64,000 bases of DNA from Xylaria sp. FL1777. Taxonomy: Eukaryota; Ascomycota; Sordariomycetes; Xylariales; Xylariaceae. The translations under genes and the position numbers were made by a program. Below, one piece after another: positions 34,282-45,266 of this stretch. Position 1 is the first letter of the stretch; each line of letters begins with the position of its first letter. The stretch lies in NCBI GenBank assembly GCA_022578965.1, contig MU400634.1:1-64000 (forward strand), written 5' to 3'. The notes below the pieces were generated by a model. The model made no database searches, was not told the origin of the DNA, and saw nothing but the letters and a program-made list of their open reading frames with translations.

Positions 34282-35427
34282 TCATTTGCCAGGCAACTCG
34301 TCTTGCCTATGCATGGCCCTCACGCGCCTCTGAACCCACTCTTCGCAGCCAATCTCGCCATACTTCTTCTCCTCGCCCTCGGCAACGCAGTTATCGAGCA
34401 CGCCGCAGCTCTCGTTCAGATTAAAGCCGAAGAAGAAGGCCATGCTGACGCGCTCGTTGCCGCTGTAATTCTGGGCGCGGTGCACGGTGCTCACGTAGCG
34501 GTCGTTCGTGATGCGCTGCATGTAGTCCGCCATGTTGACGACGAAGGTCCCCGGGATGGGCTTCGCGTTGATCCACTGGCCCTGGCGGTTCAGCACCTGG
34601 AGGCCCCCGTTGTTGTCCTGCCACAGGATCGTGAAGAGCTGGAAGTCCGTGTGCGAGCCGATCGAGACCTCTGTCTCCTCCCCTTGCTCCCCCGATGCAT
34701 GTGGTGGTGGGGCCGGTAAGGGAGGATAGTAGTTCAGCGCGAGGGCGGCGTCTGGATGCGTGAACTTCTCCGCGAAGAAGTCCTCGGGCAGATCGAGCGA
34801 CAGCGCGAAGGATCGCACGAGCGCCCGCGCTACGGCAAGACATGAACGCCAATAGCGCACGATGGAGTCCTTGAAACGAGGCAGGTTGGCCGTCGCGTCC
34901 CAGTGGAAATCCTCACATCTCAGGTACCGGGCGATGTGAGGCGGGATGGCGGCCGGGTCGGGAATCGAAGGGTCATACCTCGGGTCGTAAGTCCAGGAGA
35001 AACTCTCGCGTGCGTCGACTGACTCGAACGGGTTGATACGCTGTGACTTAGACGGCTTATAGCCGTTGAAGTACCTGGATTGGCTGACATGGGCGCGATC
35101 TTTGACCTCTCGCGGCTGCCGGAAGAAGCCGAGGAGTTCCTCGCATGCTGTCTCTGGTACGTCTGGTGGGATACCGTGATTGTTGATATAGAAGAACCCG
35201 CTGTTAGTAGCGGCGTCTCGAATCTGCCGAGCCACATTCATGCGAGCATCTTTGGAGACGCTGAAGATCCCAGAGACATCAATGACTGGGATTTCGGATG
35301 GGAGCGCATCACGTAGAGGGGTCTTCAGTATAGTCCTGGAGACCGGGCCGTTGCCGGAGGAGAACCGTAACTGGGTTGTAGGGATGTCCCCAGGGATTGG
35401 AATCGTGTCAACGCCGACGGAAGCCAT
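34282..35427 (-). CDS. 2-oxoglutarate/Fe(II)-dependent dioxygenase (isopenicillin N synthase-like)
   Basis: Single exon, 381 residues. The N-terminal DIOX_N domain (IPVIDVSGIF; NSGFFYINNHGIP) is followed by the 2OG-Fe(II) oxygenase core. The iron triad is H259-x-D261 (GSHTDFQLFTILWQD) and H316 (STVHRAQN), and the 2-oxoglutarate-binding R326-x-S328 lies in ERVSMAFFFGFN. The length fits the family. Such enzymes hydroxylate, desaturate or cyclise small molecules, often in secondary metabolism, and the substrate cannot be read from sequence. The next minus-strand gene upstream is a Zn2Cys6 regulator, with tRNA-Val in between. The insertion PLPAPPPHASGEQGEE before the first His is low-complexity and probably a surface loop. 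Confidence 0.92.
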   Translation of the reverse strand: MASVGVDTIPIPGDIPTTQLRFSSGNGPVSRTILKTPLRDALPSEIPVIDVSGIFSVSKDARMNVARQIRDAATNSGFFYINNHGIPPDVPETACEELLGFFRQPREVKDRAHVSQSRYFNGYKPSKSQRINPFESVDARESFSWTYDPRYDPSIPDPAAIPPHIARYLRCEDFHWDATANLPRFKDSIVRYWRSCLAVARALVRSFALSLDLPEDFFAEKFTHPDAALALNYYPPLPAPPPHASGEQGEETEVSIGSHTDFQLFTILWQDNNGGLQVLNRQGQWINAKPIPGTFVVNMADYMQRITNDRYVSTVHRAQNYSGNERVSMAFFFGFNLNESCGVLDNCVAEGEEKKYGEIGCEEWVQRRVRAMHRQDELPGK

Positions 35428-35742
35428 TGATGTTACCTATAACTTCCGAGGTTATATTCAAGGGCCACGCTGGACCTGATATCAGTCAGTCATACACGTG
35501 ACATTCGAAGGTCCCCAATATGTAAGAGGATGATATATATAAAGATTACTATCTATCGAACAAAACAAGGACGAGCTAGATAATAATGTAAATCGATGTG
35601 TGCAACAATATCAATCTTCATAGCGAGTTCGGCGATCTCCGCAACTAAGTGGCGTTCCGACAAGACGCATGAGCGGCATGAGGAGCATCTGCTTGCATAC
35701 AAGATCCTAGCATCGATCTTCAACTACCCCACAACAAATAGT
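35428..35742. other. promoter side of the dioxygenase gene
   Basis: No gene seen. It ends at the A-rich tract that serves as tRNA-Val terminator on the minus strand. Confidence 0.5.
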
Positions 35743-35769
35743 AAAAAGAAAAAGAAAAAAAAGAAAAAA
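35743..35769 (-). terminator. Pol III terminator of tRNA-Val
   Basis: On the minus strand this is a series of T5-T8 runs beginning about 35 bases after the 3' end of the tRNA, with a shorter T6 run closer, suitable for RNA polymerase III termination. Confidence 0.65.
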
Positions 35770-35803
35770 GAGACTTATACTACCTCAGCAAAAGGAATCG
35801 TCA

Positions 35804-35877
35804 TGATTTCGCCCGGACTTGAACCGGAGACCTTCAGTGTGTTAGACTGACGTGATAACCAACTACACCACGAAACC
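35804..35877 (-). tRNA. tRNA-Val(AAC)
   Basis: 74 bases with no intron. The acceptor stem GGTTTCG pairs with CGAAATC, with an A discriminator. The D arm is GTGTAGTTGGTTATCAC. The anticodon stem TCAGT/ACTGA encloses the loop CTAACAC with anticodon AAC (valine, decoding GUU/GUC after inosine modification of A34). The T arm is TCCGG-TTCAAGT-CCGGG. All four helices are intact. Confidence 0.95.
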
Positions 35878-36866
35878 AATGTGATTTCGATAGTTTGAAG
35901 CAGATAGGTATACTCATAGCCCCTGCTTAGGAGTATGAGCAAATACCCTGCGTAGAAATGGAGCCTACATACATAATATATACCATAAATAATCTTGCCA
36001 AAGGCCTTAATAAGAACCTATGTATCTATCCAAAGACCTAAAGCCATCGCAAAGATGGTATAAAAATAGAGGCTGTGCATCGCACTCATACATAGTATAA
36101 CCTCGCGATGCAAACGCACGGCGCTTACTTGAAACACACGATCTACGTGGTAGCATGCCGGCACATCGCCGACGCGCGGCCAGACAGGATACAGTAGCTA
36201 CCATGACAGAGAGGAGAGCCGAGGCCCGAAACCTTCCCTTAGCTTGTCGATGAGGGAAAAAGAAACCACTCGCACAAACGTCCTTTGGCTGCTATGCACT
36301 CTGCCCTGCAACTTATCTTAGGTTGTGCGTGAGACGGGACGTTTCGTGGCGGCTATCCAGGTAGAAAATCAGGGCAGTCAGTCTGCGCGTAGGTCTTCCA
36401 CCCCGACGAGATTCACACTGCAATTGATAAGAGTGATGTATCTACCTACCTGGGTAGATATGCATATATGTGATTTTAATTTGGGCATTTCTGGCCCCGC
36501 CACTTCTGTGTCTTCCCATATAACATTCTTTGCTATCTCTAATCCTTAGTTGGCCCTAACCTTGGCCTTAACAGATTAGGAACGACATTTCAATCGCGAA
36601 GATAAGTGCTATGCTAATAGGATAGCATCCTCTACTTAAAAAAACGATTACGAACAGGGAATGGGATGAAGCGTTAGGCTTCGGCTTTAATTGTACATGT
36701 AAACGCGTTGTAGTCAGAAAATTTATATAATTAATTATGCATATACTGAACAAGATTTTCCGAGAAGTATATACCTAGTTACACTCGAGCCAGCTCAGAC
36801 TGTATCTCGTCATCTCGTCATCTCGTCATTATACATTCGTAGTCCATATTGACATAATATTTACAT
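35878..36866. other. intergenic with ATCTCGTC repeat
   Basis: About 1 kb without a gene. An 8-base unit ATCTCGTC is repeated three times at 36804-36829, close to the 3' end of the Zn2Cys6 gene. Confidence 0.5.
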
Positions 36867-39363
36867 TTATTGCCAAGACCCGGCCTGTGTAGGGTCCTGC
36901 ATTACTTGTGGCATGCTGAAGGTGTGTATGCCCTGGTGAGGCACAAACCCACCATACTCTTGCACAAGGTAGTTCCAGTCCATTTCGCCGCCGAAATTGA
37001 TATCAGGGAACGCCAAAGAAAATTGCCTCGTGACATGAGCAGGCTGCATATTACTGAACATATCGGCGGGATGATACATGGCCGTAGTGGGCACAACATT
37101 CGCTGCTGGTGAAGATGATGACGGAGGTGCTGAAGCGAACCCAGCACTGACTACTGGGGCCTTTGGTGATGGCGTTGCCAACGGTGTCTTGTCCTTTGCC
37201 TTTTTCGGCCTCTGAGCATCAAGTTGTCTCATGACCGTTATGAGTCTTGGTGGGACTAGAGTGCGGCCGTTTGCAGCCTCAGCAGCCTCTCTGGCATCCC
37301 AGGCCTTCACGAAGAGTGAACTGAAGGCGAGGTGCAAAGGCGTGTGTGTTGAGGTAGTCATTTTCCTCATTTCTGCATGTTCAAAAATTGTTTCCCAGGC
37401 GCGCTCGCACAGATCACCTGTCGTACGATGGCGAAGCTCACCCAAGAGACAGACATATGCAGGGAAGGGAAAATACATTTTGGTGTACCAGAGAAAACCC
37501 TTCAGTTGCTCATGAGCCTGTATCATACTGTCATACTCGATCATCCGGATGGCCTCGATCAGAAGAGCCTCGCTCTCAGCTGCGGGCAAGGGCGAAGGAG
37601 CTGTTATCACAACTCGGAAGAAACCGGAGACGACCTTTAACTTGCAAAGGTTGGCTCGGGTCATAAGGAGTGTCATATAATGAACAGGTATCTTTGGGTC
37701 ACAGTATTTCAAGTATTTTTCCTCCATATAGTGTGCAAATTGGTCGAGGTAGCTCGATAGGCGGTGGTCGGCTAAATTCGTAACTGCTTGTGGGTTGGCA
37801 GCAGACAGCTGAGCCTTCATCTTGTCGTTACCAGGCGCTTGAGCAAACTCCAGACGTGTTAGGGAAAATATCATTTCCGTGACACCCAGATGAGGAGGAG
37901 GCGGATCCTTGGCATGGGTATTTAAATCAGCATCGTTGATATTGAGCGGCAACTTACAATTGCCGCCGGTTGAGATGGCTGTGATGGTCGACCCGCACAT
38001 TTCTCCTATGCGCCTGTCGAAGCCAGCGAGGTTCCACCAAAGCCTCCTCCTCTCCTCCACTTCGAACGGTGAAAACCCAAACTCGGCGCCATCTCGCTGT
38101 AGACCGAGGCGCTGGGCTAAACGGACACCCATCCCCGTTAGACAGAAAAGAGAACGGGGATCTGTAGAATGCCTGACGCCGATCTGGTACTGATTAGGAT
38201 TAGAAGAATACTAGAAACTGAAGGGGGACTCCTACACAATACAATAAATATGCTTGTAGTACTGTCAAATCTGGCATACGCATGAACCCTGCATTGAACA
38301 AAGCTTGCTGTGTCCCATGTTGGTATTTGGCTAGCAGGTTCGATCTCGACTCATTGAAACTTTGCTCCACCTCGTCATCGGTTAGACTGGTGATCGCCAT
38401 GAGATAGATAGCAAACATCAGGGCCTCGAGGCTCTTGGAAACTCTTGTAAGGTTTCTCGAGGCGTCAATAATCTGGACTTGTAGGGTAGGTGTGTGGGTG
38501 AGTTTAAGTAGAGGATTGACGTTGTCTAGATATATCTGCCATAATTGAAATATCTGGACACCTGATGGGTGTAGATCAGTGATGCTCTGGGGCGGACCAC
38601 CAACCGCGAAGGGAAAGCCATCTGTGTGGCCGAACATTTGATCGTAAGCGTGATTAATGGTTGACCCAACGTCTTCTTCCTCAGAAGAATCTGGAGGTGG
38701 ATCGTTGTGCGCTCGAAACTAGACTCAGATTAGGATGGAATTGCAGGAAAAGTAAGCAAATCAACATACTTCTTTCTGAAAAGGGAACCATCTAAAGGTG
38801 CTGTCGATAGGTTTCATTTAGCACGTGCAACATCGAGACAGCTTATTTGAGACACCGGAGATAACTACTCACCGCGGTCTGTGGAGGTTTTCACCAGCGG
38901 ACGAGATGACATCAGAATCTGCACCGGCAGGCGAGGCCCTGGCTCGTGGTCGGGTGAAGTCAGGGTCGAGCTCGTCGCCCTCCTCGACAGAGCCAGGGTC
39001 GGTGATCTTTATGTCCGGGCCAAGGGACTCGAACTCAATGCCGTTCTGAGACAGCAGGGCCTCGTACTTTCTGAGACGGTCAACCAGGTCGCGCTCGGGA
39101 ATGCGCTTTTTCCTCCTCCGCGGTGGCTGGGGTGGTACAACGCGGCAGTCAACGCCGGCCTTGACACAATTGGAACATGGCTTCTTCTTGTCACATCGCA
39201 CCTTGCGCTGCTGGCACAGGACGCAGCTGTGGCCGCGGGTGACCTTGATAATGGAGGAGTCCGGATCCGGTGGGGTATTGGCAACCGAAGCGCCGATCGG
39301 AGTGGACTGGTTGTAGGTTGAACTGCCATCGCCGGAGTGATGAGACTCTGGGGTGGCAGGCAT
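36867..39363 (-). CDS. Zn2Cys6 (GAL4-type) transcription factor
   Basis: Four exons (39363-38873, 38800-38770, 38718-38236, 38189-36867) with introns of 72, 51 and 46 bp give 775 residues; exon 2 is only 31 bp. The binuclear zinc cluster has the exact C-x2-C-x6-C-x5-C-x2-C-x6-C spacing at C47, C50, C57, C63, C66 and C73, with the basic recognition segment QQRKVRCDKKKPC. A basic linker (PPRRRKKRIPERD) and a short coiled coil (VDRLRKYEALL) suggest dimer binding to CGG half-sites. A fungal_trans middle homology region spans about 215-560, with the landmark GMGVRLAQRLGLQRDG...FEVEERRRLWWNLAGFDRR. The C-terminus is Pro/Ser-rich with aromatic acidic ends (DINFGGEMDWNYL), probably activating. I took the ATG at 39363 as start because no ATG lies upstream in frame. 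It may control the neighbouring dioxygenase or exporter. Confidence 0.93.
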
Positions 39364-39790
39364 CCTCACGACGCAGTCGGTCCCGAGTCGGAGAGCACAG
39401 ACGAGGAAGGGCGGAATGAAGCAGAGGAGTGTGGTGTACTACAGTTTAGCGCAAGCGCTCGAGGCAACGGTATGCGACACTGATAAAGCTTAATCGACCC
39501 GGCGGAGTCCTGCACGACCAGCAATGGATCGATCAGGGCTAGGACGGCGGAGTGTCAGGTCTGATGGAATTGGCCTACATGAGCAGAGGCTCTGGTTGCG
39601 GCCTTCATTGGCAAGGGGCGGATTCGTGGATGCGGGGATTTCGGGACCGACCAGACGAGCTTGTCGCTTTGTTGTAGCTTGCCGCGAGCTTACACGACGC
39701 CAGTATCTGGTGTACACTCCACCAGTCTAGCAGCGGGGTGTGGTTGTGGCGCCAGCCTGCAGGGGGTACTTACTTGCGTATATGTAAGTG

Positions 39791-39813
39791 GGTGGTGGTG
39801 GTGGTGGTGGTGG
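39791..39813. repeat. (GTG)n microsatellite
   Basis: About seven tandem GGT/GTG units. Confidence 0.85.
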
Positions 39814-39845
39814 CAGCAGTTGTTAAACAAGCTCGAGAGAGAAGA

Positions 39846-39897
39846 AGACGAGAACAAGGACGAGGACGAGGACAAGGACAAGGACAAAGACAAAGAC
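39846..39897. repeat. GAGGAC/AAGGAC hexamer repeat
   Basis: Purine-rich hexamer repeat, units drifting from GAGGAC to AAGGAC to AAAGAC. Confidence 0.8.
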
Positions 39898-41141
39898 ATG
39901 GGAGAAGAGAGCGAAACAAAACGCACACAAAAGAACGGGTCAACAATGCAGGCTCGATGGCAGGCTCGATGGGTTGAGGCAATGCATGCAAGCAAGCACT
40001 GTAGTGTTGAAAGGAACAAAATACGTATTCGGCGGTAGTACAGGTACATGTGCCGGTAGTTCTGGCGTAGGTAGCACTACCTAGAGTACCTACCTAACCG
40101 ACATGTAAGCAAGCAACTTCCTGGGCGTCAGATGTATTACTTTGCGCATACCGGTGTATCTACCTACCTATTATGTATCTATCTGCACTTGGTACCTACC
40201 TGCCTACCTAGGTATGTAGGTAGGAACGAGGCAGGCAGGCACTTGGTAATTGATGACAGAGGCATAGCAGTCTAACCCATTATGTAATTCTTTTCGCGAG
40301 ATACCTATTGAATGATTTATGTAGAAGTAGCTTAGGCCTGGTTTGATACTGTACTCCGTACTAGGGTTTGAATACTTGCTATCTCTTTTGGCGGCAGATT
40401 TATCTCTCCGTGACATTAAAAGTGGATTATCGGTAGTCAGTACTGCGTATGTAACTGGTGTTTATGCAACCTTCACGTGATGCATTTATACCTAATGAAA
40501 CTTTTATCGAAGCAGAATATTTATATGTAACCTACCATAAATCGGCTGGCAAAGAAATAAATAACTGCCCCAGTGAGATAATAGATGGCCACACAAAATA
40601 TACCCATTGCGTACTGAAGTATGTACCTATGAGAAAACAATACCTACTTCAAATTGTTCCAAGTGTCATCTCAACTCTTTATCATTTGTAGCCCCAAGGT
40701 CGCACGTCGCAACTTAGACTCGCCGACCGTGACAGGGTCGCTTAGAGCATATACCGATGGCCGCCGTTGATGAATGCTAAGTACCCATGTACACTAGCAA
40801 GCCTGTCGGGCAACACAATCTTCTTCGGGACCGAGACTCTTCCAGATATCCGATTCGTGGTGCTATTATCTGCTGTGTGCAGCAAGTTCTTATTCACGAT
40901 CATTTTCGGTACCGTAGACACTGGACAACTCAGCGCTTTGCATTGTTACTTAGAGGATGTAAACGAATTCCTTCAATTACTGTTGACATTCTATTTTCGA
41001 GTGTCGTGAAATGTATGAATCATTCTGTCTACTGTAGCATTTGCAAATATTTGTGCAATCAGGGAGAGAGCAAAGGTGAGAGACTTCATAAGATGCTCAA
41101 ATAACATACTTAGTACCCAAGATAGATAGGTATCACACAAG

Positions 41142-41159
41142 TACCTACCTACCTACCTA
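41142..41159. repeat. (TACC)n microsatellite
   Basis: Four TACC units ending in CTAGGTAC. Similar runs occur at 40060-40230 and 51420-51600. Confidence 0.8.
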
Positions 41160-41804
41160 GGTACTCGGAATCTCTCCCGCTGTGCAACCTGCCCTTCATG
41201 CAAGCCATGAATCAGCTTGAACTCCCTTGTCCCTTGCCTGCCCGGAGCTTCCCCAACTTTCAACCATCGCCTCAGCTCTGCCATGATCGGGAACCCTGCC
41301 CACACTTTCAAAACCACGTGTGCACCGCGTAGCTACTCTGCAGCTCTGTCATGTTCGAGCGATGGCGTGCGTACCTATTTCTAGTCCAATGGCAGGAAGA
41401 ATCGAAAATGGACCAACGGTGAGCGGGACCATTGTCTGCCCGCCTACGTCTTGTACTGAGCATACCCTACGTTCAGGACTTGAGGACTTGAGGACTCGAG
41501 CGTAAAATGCCATGGTGTTGGTGATGGTGTCCGTGTTCCCCTTGACTTTGGGATTCGATAGTCGGCGCCTTCATTGACTACTTGTCTTATTATTATCTCA
41601 TTGCGGACCGTACATGAAAACCGTTGCCGGCTGTCGGGTCATACCAAACTATGAAAGCCTAGAAGATATTAGTTGCATACTTGCTAGATTGCCCTTACAC
41701 TCCTTGCCTGCATTATTCTTCTTCTTTTCCACCACCTTGTTTGGTCAATTTACCAGAGGAATTCTAAGACAACGGCGAAATATACAGCTTCACACCCATT
41801 CACC

Positions 41805-44447
41805 ATGGCCAGAGATATAGAGAAGACAGACGGAGCAGCCCTGGCACCGGCACAGCCCTACCGTCCCATGGAACCACCCGATGATGATGATGACGAGTCC
41901 GAACAACGGTTTCAACCTAAAAGCTTCAAGTTTTGGTCTGTTATGATAAGCATATTTCTGGCCTTGTTCCTCGTGGCTCTCGACAGGACGATTATCGGAA
42001 CGGCTACACCGTCTATCACCCAGGAATTCCACAGTCTGGGAGACATTGGGTGGTATGGATCGGCCTACCAGCTTACCACTGCTGCGATGCAGCTCTTATT
42101 CGGTCGAGTTTACAAATTTTACGATATTAAGTGGTACGTCCCTGCGGTCCCAGACACTCTCTGAGACTTATCTTGTGCGTATGGCTCTTAACCACCTCCC
42201 AGGACCTTTCTAGCAACAGTCGCCGTGTTCGAGATTGGATCCGCCATATGTGGAGCAGCCCCGAATTCGATAGCTTTTATCATCGGTCGTGCTATCGCGG
42301 GCCTAGGTGGCGCCGGCATTTTCTCAGGAGTGACCATTATTATGATCACCATGGTACCCCTTCGGAAGCGACCCATGTTTCAAGGCTTATTCGGCACGAT
42401 ATTCGGACTAGCATCAGTTCTCGGTCCCCTCGTCGGTGGCGCTTTAACTGATGCCATCTCGTGGAGGTGGGCAATCATTTTCGTTCCATGCTTAAGAGCA
42501 GCCAGCTAACGGCCCAACACTAGGTGGTGCTTTTACATTAACCTCCCTATTGGAGCTGTGGCGGCTTTATGTCTCATCTTCATTCTGCGACCATCTAAGT
42601 ATCCGATTCCACCAGCCACCGTATGGGAACATATCCGACGCCTCGATCCCCTAGGAACATTCTTCTTCATTCCCAGTATTGTCACCCTCCTCATAGCTCT
42701 ACAGTGGGGAGGTTCAACCTATGCATGGAGCAATTGGCGGATTATCGTACTCTTCGTCCTGTTTGGCGTCCTTCTCATTGCCTTCGCCGCTGTCCAGGTA
42801 TACATGCCAAAGACCGCTACCGTTCCTATCAGAATAATCGGTAGACGGAGTATTTTCGCTGCGACTCTCTTTATGTTTGCACTTGCTGGATCATTCCTGA
42901 TGGCCATCTATTACTTACCTCTATGGTGTAAGTATCTGCGTGATGAGTCTGACACTATCCCTCTAGTCCCTCGTCATACCCTGTATTCATTCTATCGACC
43001 GTCGAACTATAGAATAAACTGACCTTCTCAACCAGTCCAGGTTGTTAAAGGCGCCTCCGCGACACAATCAGGAATCTACACACTTCCTTTTGTCCTCAGC
43101 CTGGTAGTAGGGAGTACCTTATCAGGGGCATTTACGCAAAAGGTCGGCTATTATGTGCCAGCAATGATCGCTTCTCCAAGCCTTTTAGCTATAGGGCAAG
43201 GTCTCATGAGCACATTCAGAGTGAACGAATCATCGTCTCATTGGATCGGATACCAAGTCATTGCTGGATTCGGTCTGGGTCTTGGCATGCAGGCATCTAG
43301 TCTTGCCGCTCAAGCTGTCCTGCCCGCGCCTGATGTTTCAATAGGTGTTGCAATCATGTTTTTTGCTCAACAGTTAGGTGGTGGTATATTCACCTCCGTC
43401 GGGCAAAATCTTTTGAGCACATATTTAGTCTCTAACCTTCACATTCCTGGTCTTTCGGCAGATCAGATCACGAGCGAAGGTGCTACAGACCTAGTATCGT
43501 CCGTGGCCCCCGAATACCGGTTGACCGTTAAGACTGTTTACAACCAAGCTATATCCAGGATATTTCGATGTGCTATGGGCGTGGCGCTTGTAGCAGTCGT
43601 GGCGGCGCTCTTTATGGAATGGAAAAATGTTAAGAAGACGAGAGAATCGCCTCCAAGAGCCGGGGCAGGAGCACAGGCTCAGGCCTCCGATGACATACCA
43701 AGTGAAGAATCGTCAGCACTATTCATAGACTCATCTCCCAAACTGTCTTCCGACAACCACTTAAACCTTGATAGGGGAGATGGAAGGGGGCAAATGAACG
43801 GCGCTATAATCGACAGCGAAGAAGTCCATACATCCTCATCCCCAAGGACAGGCTGCGAGCACTGTGAGCATTGCCGGCTTTCGCGCGCATTAACACACTC
43901 TCCTACCGAGCGACAAAGCATGTCCCAGCCTCCCCAACCTCTTTCCAACTGTGACTCGCGCTCGGAGCCGCTAGCTTATCAGGTGAACCCACCCCCCGGA
44001 GCCCTTGAGGAAGCAGCCCGTCTTGCATCTATTGCCCGTGAAGCTGTAGCTCAGCTTGAGGAACTAACACGGCCATTTTCTGTCATCGGCGCCGCCACAG
44101 ACCGCCAGCCGGTCCAGGGTGTACCCCTCCCTGAGCGTGCGTACGTCCCACACAACGGTTCAAGGCACCGGTCCTCCACGGCACCTGAGATTCCGCCGCG
44201 CAAGTTGAGGAAGGAACCTACGACCCAAGAGCTAGTGGAAAACGCGCGGCGTGTCTCGGCCCAGCTTGAGCACGAAGACAGGGAGGAAAAAGCACGAGAG
44301 ATAGAGAGACGAAGAGAAAGAGAGGATATAGCAAGCAGATGCTCAGACCAGTCTTCCCATCAGCTATCGGCGACGATATTCATGTCGTCGCCCCCGCAGA
44401 GTCCCACGTTTCCGGTTAGAAGTGGCAGATTCACGTCGACTTCTTGA
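41805..44447 (+). CDS. MFS drug/toxin exporter (14-TMS DHA2 type) with long C-terminal tail
   Basis: Four exons (41805-42133, 42203-42466, 42524-42927, 43036-44447) give 802 residues; introns are 69, 57 and 108 bp. After an acidic N-terminus ([11 protein letters not shown]), helix 1 carries the DHA2 motif [58 protein letters not shown] and [25 protein letters not shown] are further family landmarks (motifs A/C-like). This is a proton-coupled plasma-membrane exporter of small molecules. The membrane part ends near residue 532 ([10 protein letters not shown]). The remaining 270 residues are an unusual cytosolic tail, Ser/Pro-rich, with CEHCEHC at 606-612 and a helical charged end ([21 protein letters not shown]). 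Most DHA2 proteins have short tails. The tail is in one open exon with the last helix, so it is part of the same protein unless an intron is hidden. Confidence 0.92.
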
Positions 44448-45266
44448 GTACTTTTCGTCCTTAGTTCTTTCTTTTCTTATGCCATATAATAATGGTCGCG
44501 TTCGTTAACAGACTGCCACCTCCCTTTTTGCTTTGTATTTCAAACTCCCCCATATGCATATAAAACTTTCTACGTAGAGGCACACAACAAACCTCAATGG
44601 ATACCTACTTACCTAGATGTATACTCTTGCGGTACATAGAGGGGAGACGGTACGATAGCGAGAAGAATACTAATCAGTGAGCGTGGGAGAGAGGTATAGG
44701 CACCTCCTTAAATATAGACACACCTACAATCATAAATACCGATATACACACGAAGAGAAAACAATTATGATGGGTGTTTTTTGACAGGAGGATGAGAAAT
44801 GCATGTATCTTCAGAGACTCATAACCTCCATAATCGATATCGCAAATTATCAAGAGACAGACAGACATCTCATCTACGACTAACACTACCTAATTCGAGG
44901 ACTAGAATAGGAGGCTCATTCAACAAGACATGGCGATGGCTTAGGTTCAGCTCAAAGAATAAGACGCTCCTTTCAATAGACTCAGCTGGAAGAATAATAT
45001 TATCAAGTGTACAGACATGCAAGCCCCCGGGAAGGGAGGGGGAGGAGAGGACAAGCCAAATCTTCGAATACAGGATCATCAAAAGGGATCCTTTGCTCAT
45101 TGATGTCTGGCTAGCTTACAGTCCAAGTGAAAATCGTAGTCTAAGCTTCAAAACAGGTAATATAAGACATGTGTGGAAACGTCCTTTACGTCCTTGGTTA
45201 TTACCCCTATTTCATAAATGTAGCCCCTTTCTTTCTTTCTTCAATGTCTAGGTAATTAGTACCGAC
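44448..45266. other. convergent 3' intergenic spacer
   Basis: Between the MFS gene (plus) and the transglutaminase-like gene (minus). No coding signal. Confidence 0.5.

Larger units (their letters stand above)
39364..41804. other. long regulatory/intergenic region with microsatellites
   Basis: About 2.4 kb between the divergent Zn2Cys6 gene and MFS gene, so it contains both promoters. It holds a GTG run, a GAGGAC/AAGGAC hexamer tract and several TACC/GGTA runs. Open frames over the repeats are low-complexity artefacts. Confidence 0.5.

Noticed and set aside
39690..40049. 119-codon minus-strand frame, Ser/His-rich
   Set aside because: Produced by microsatellite repeats read in antisense.
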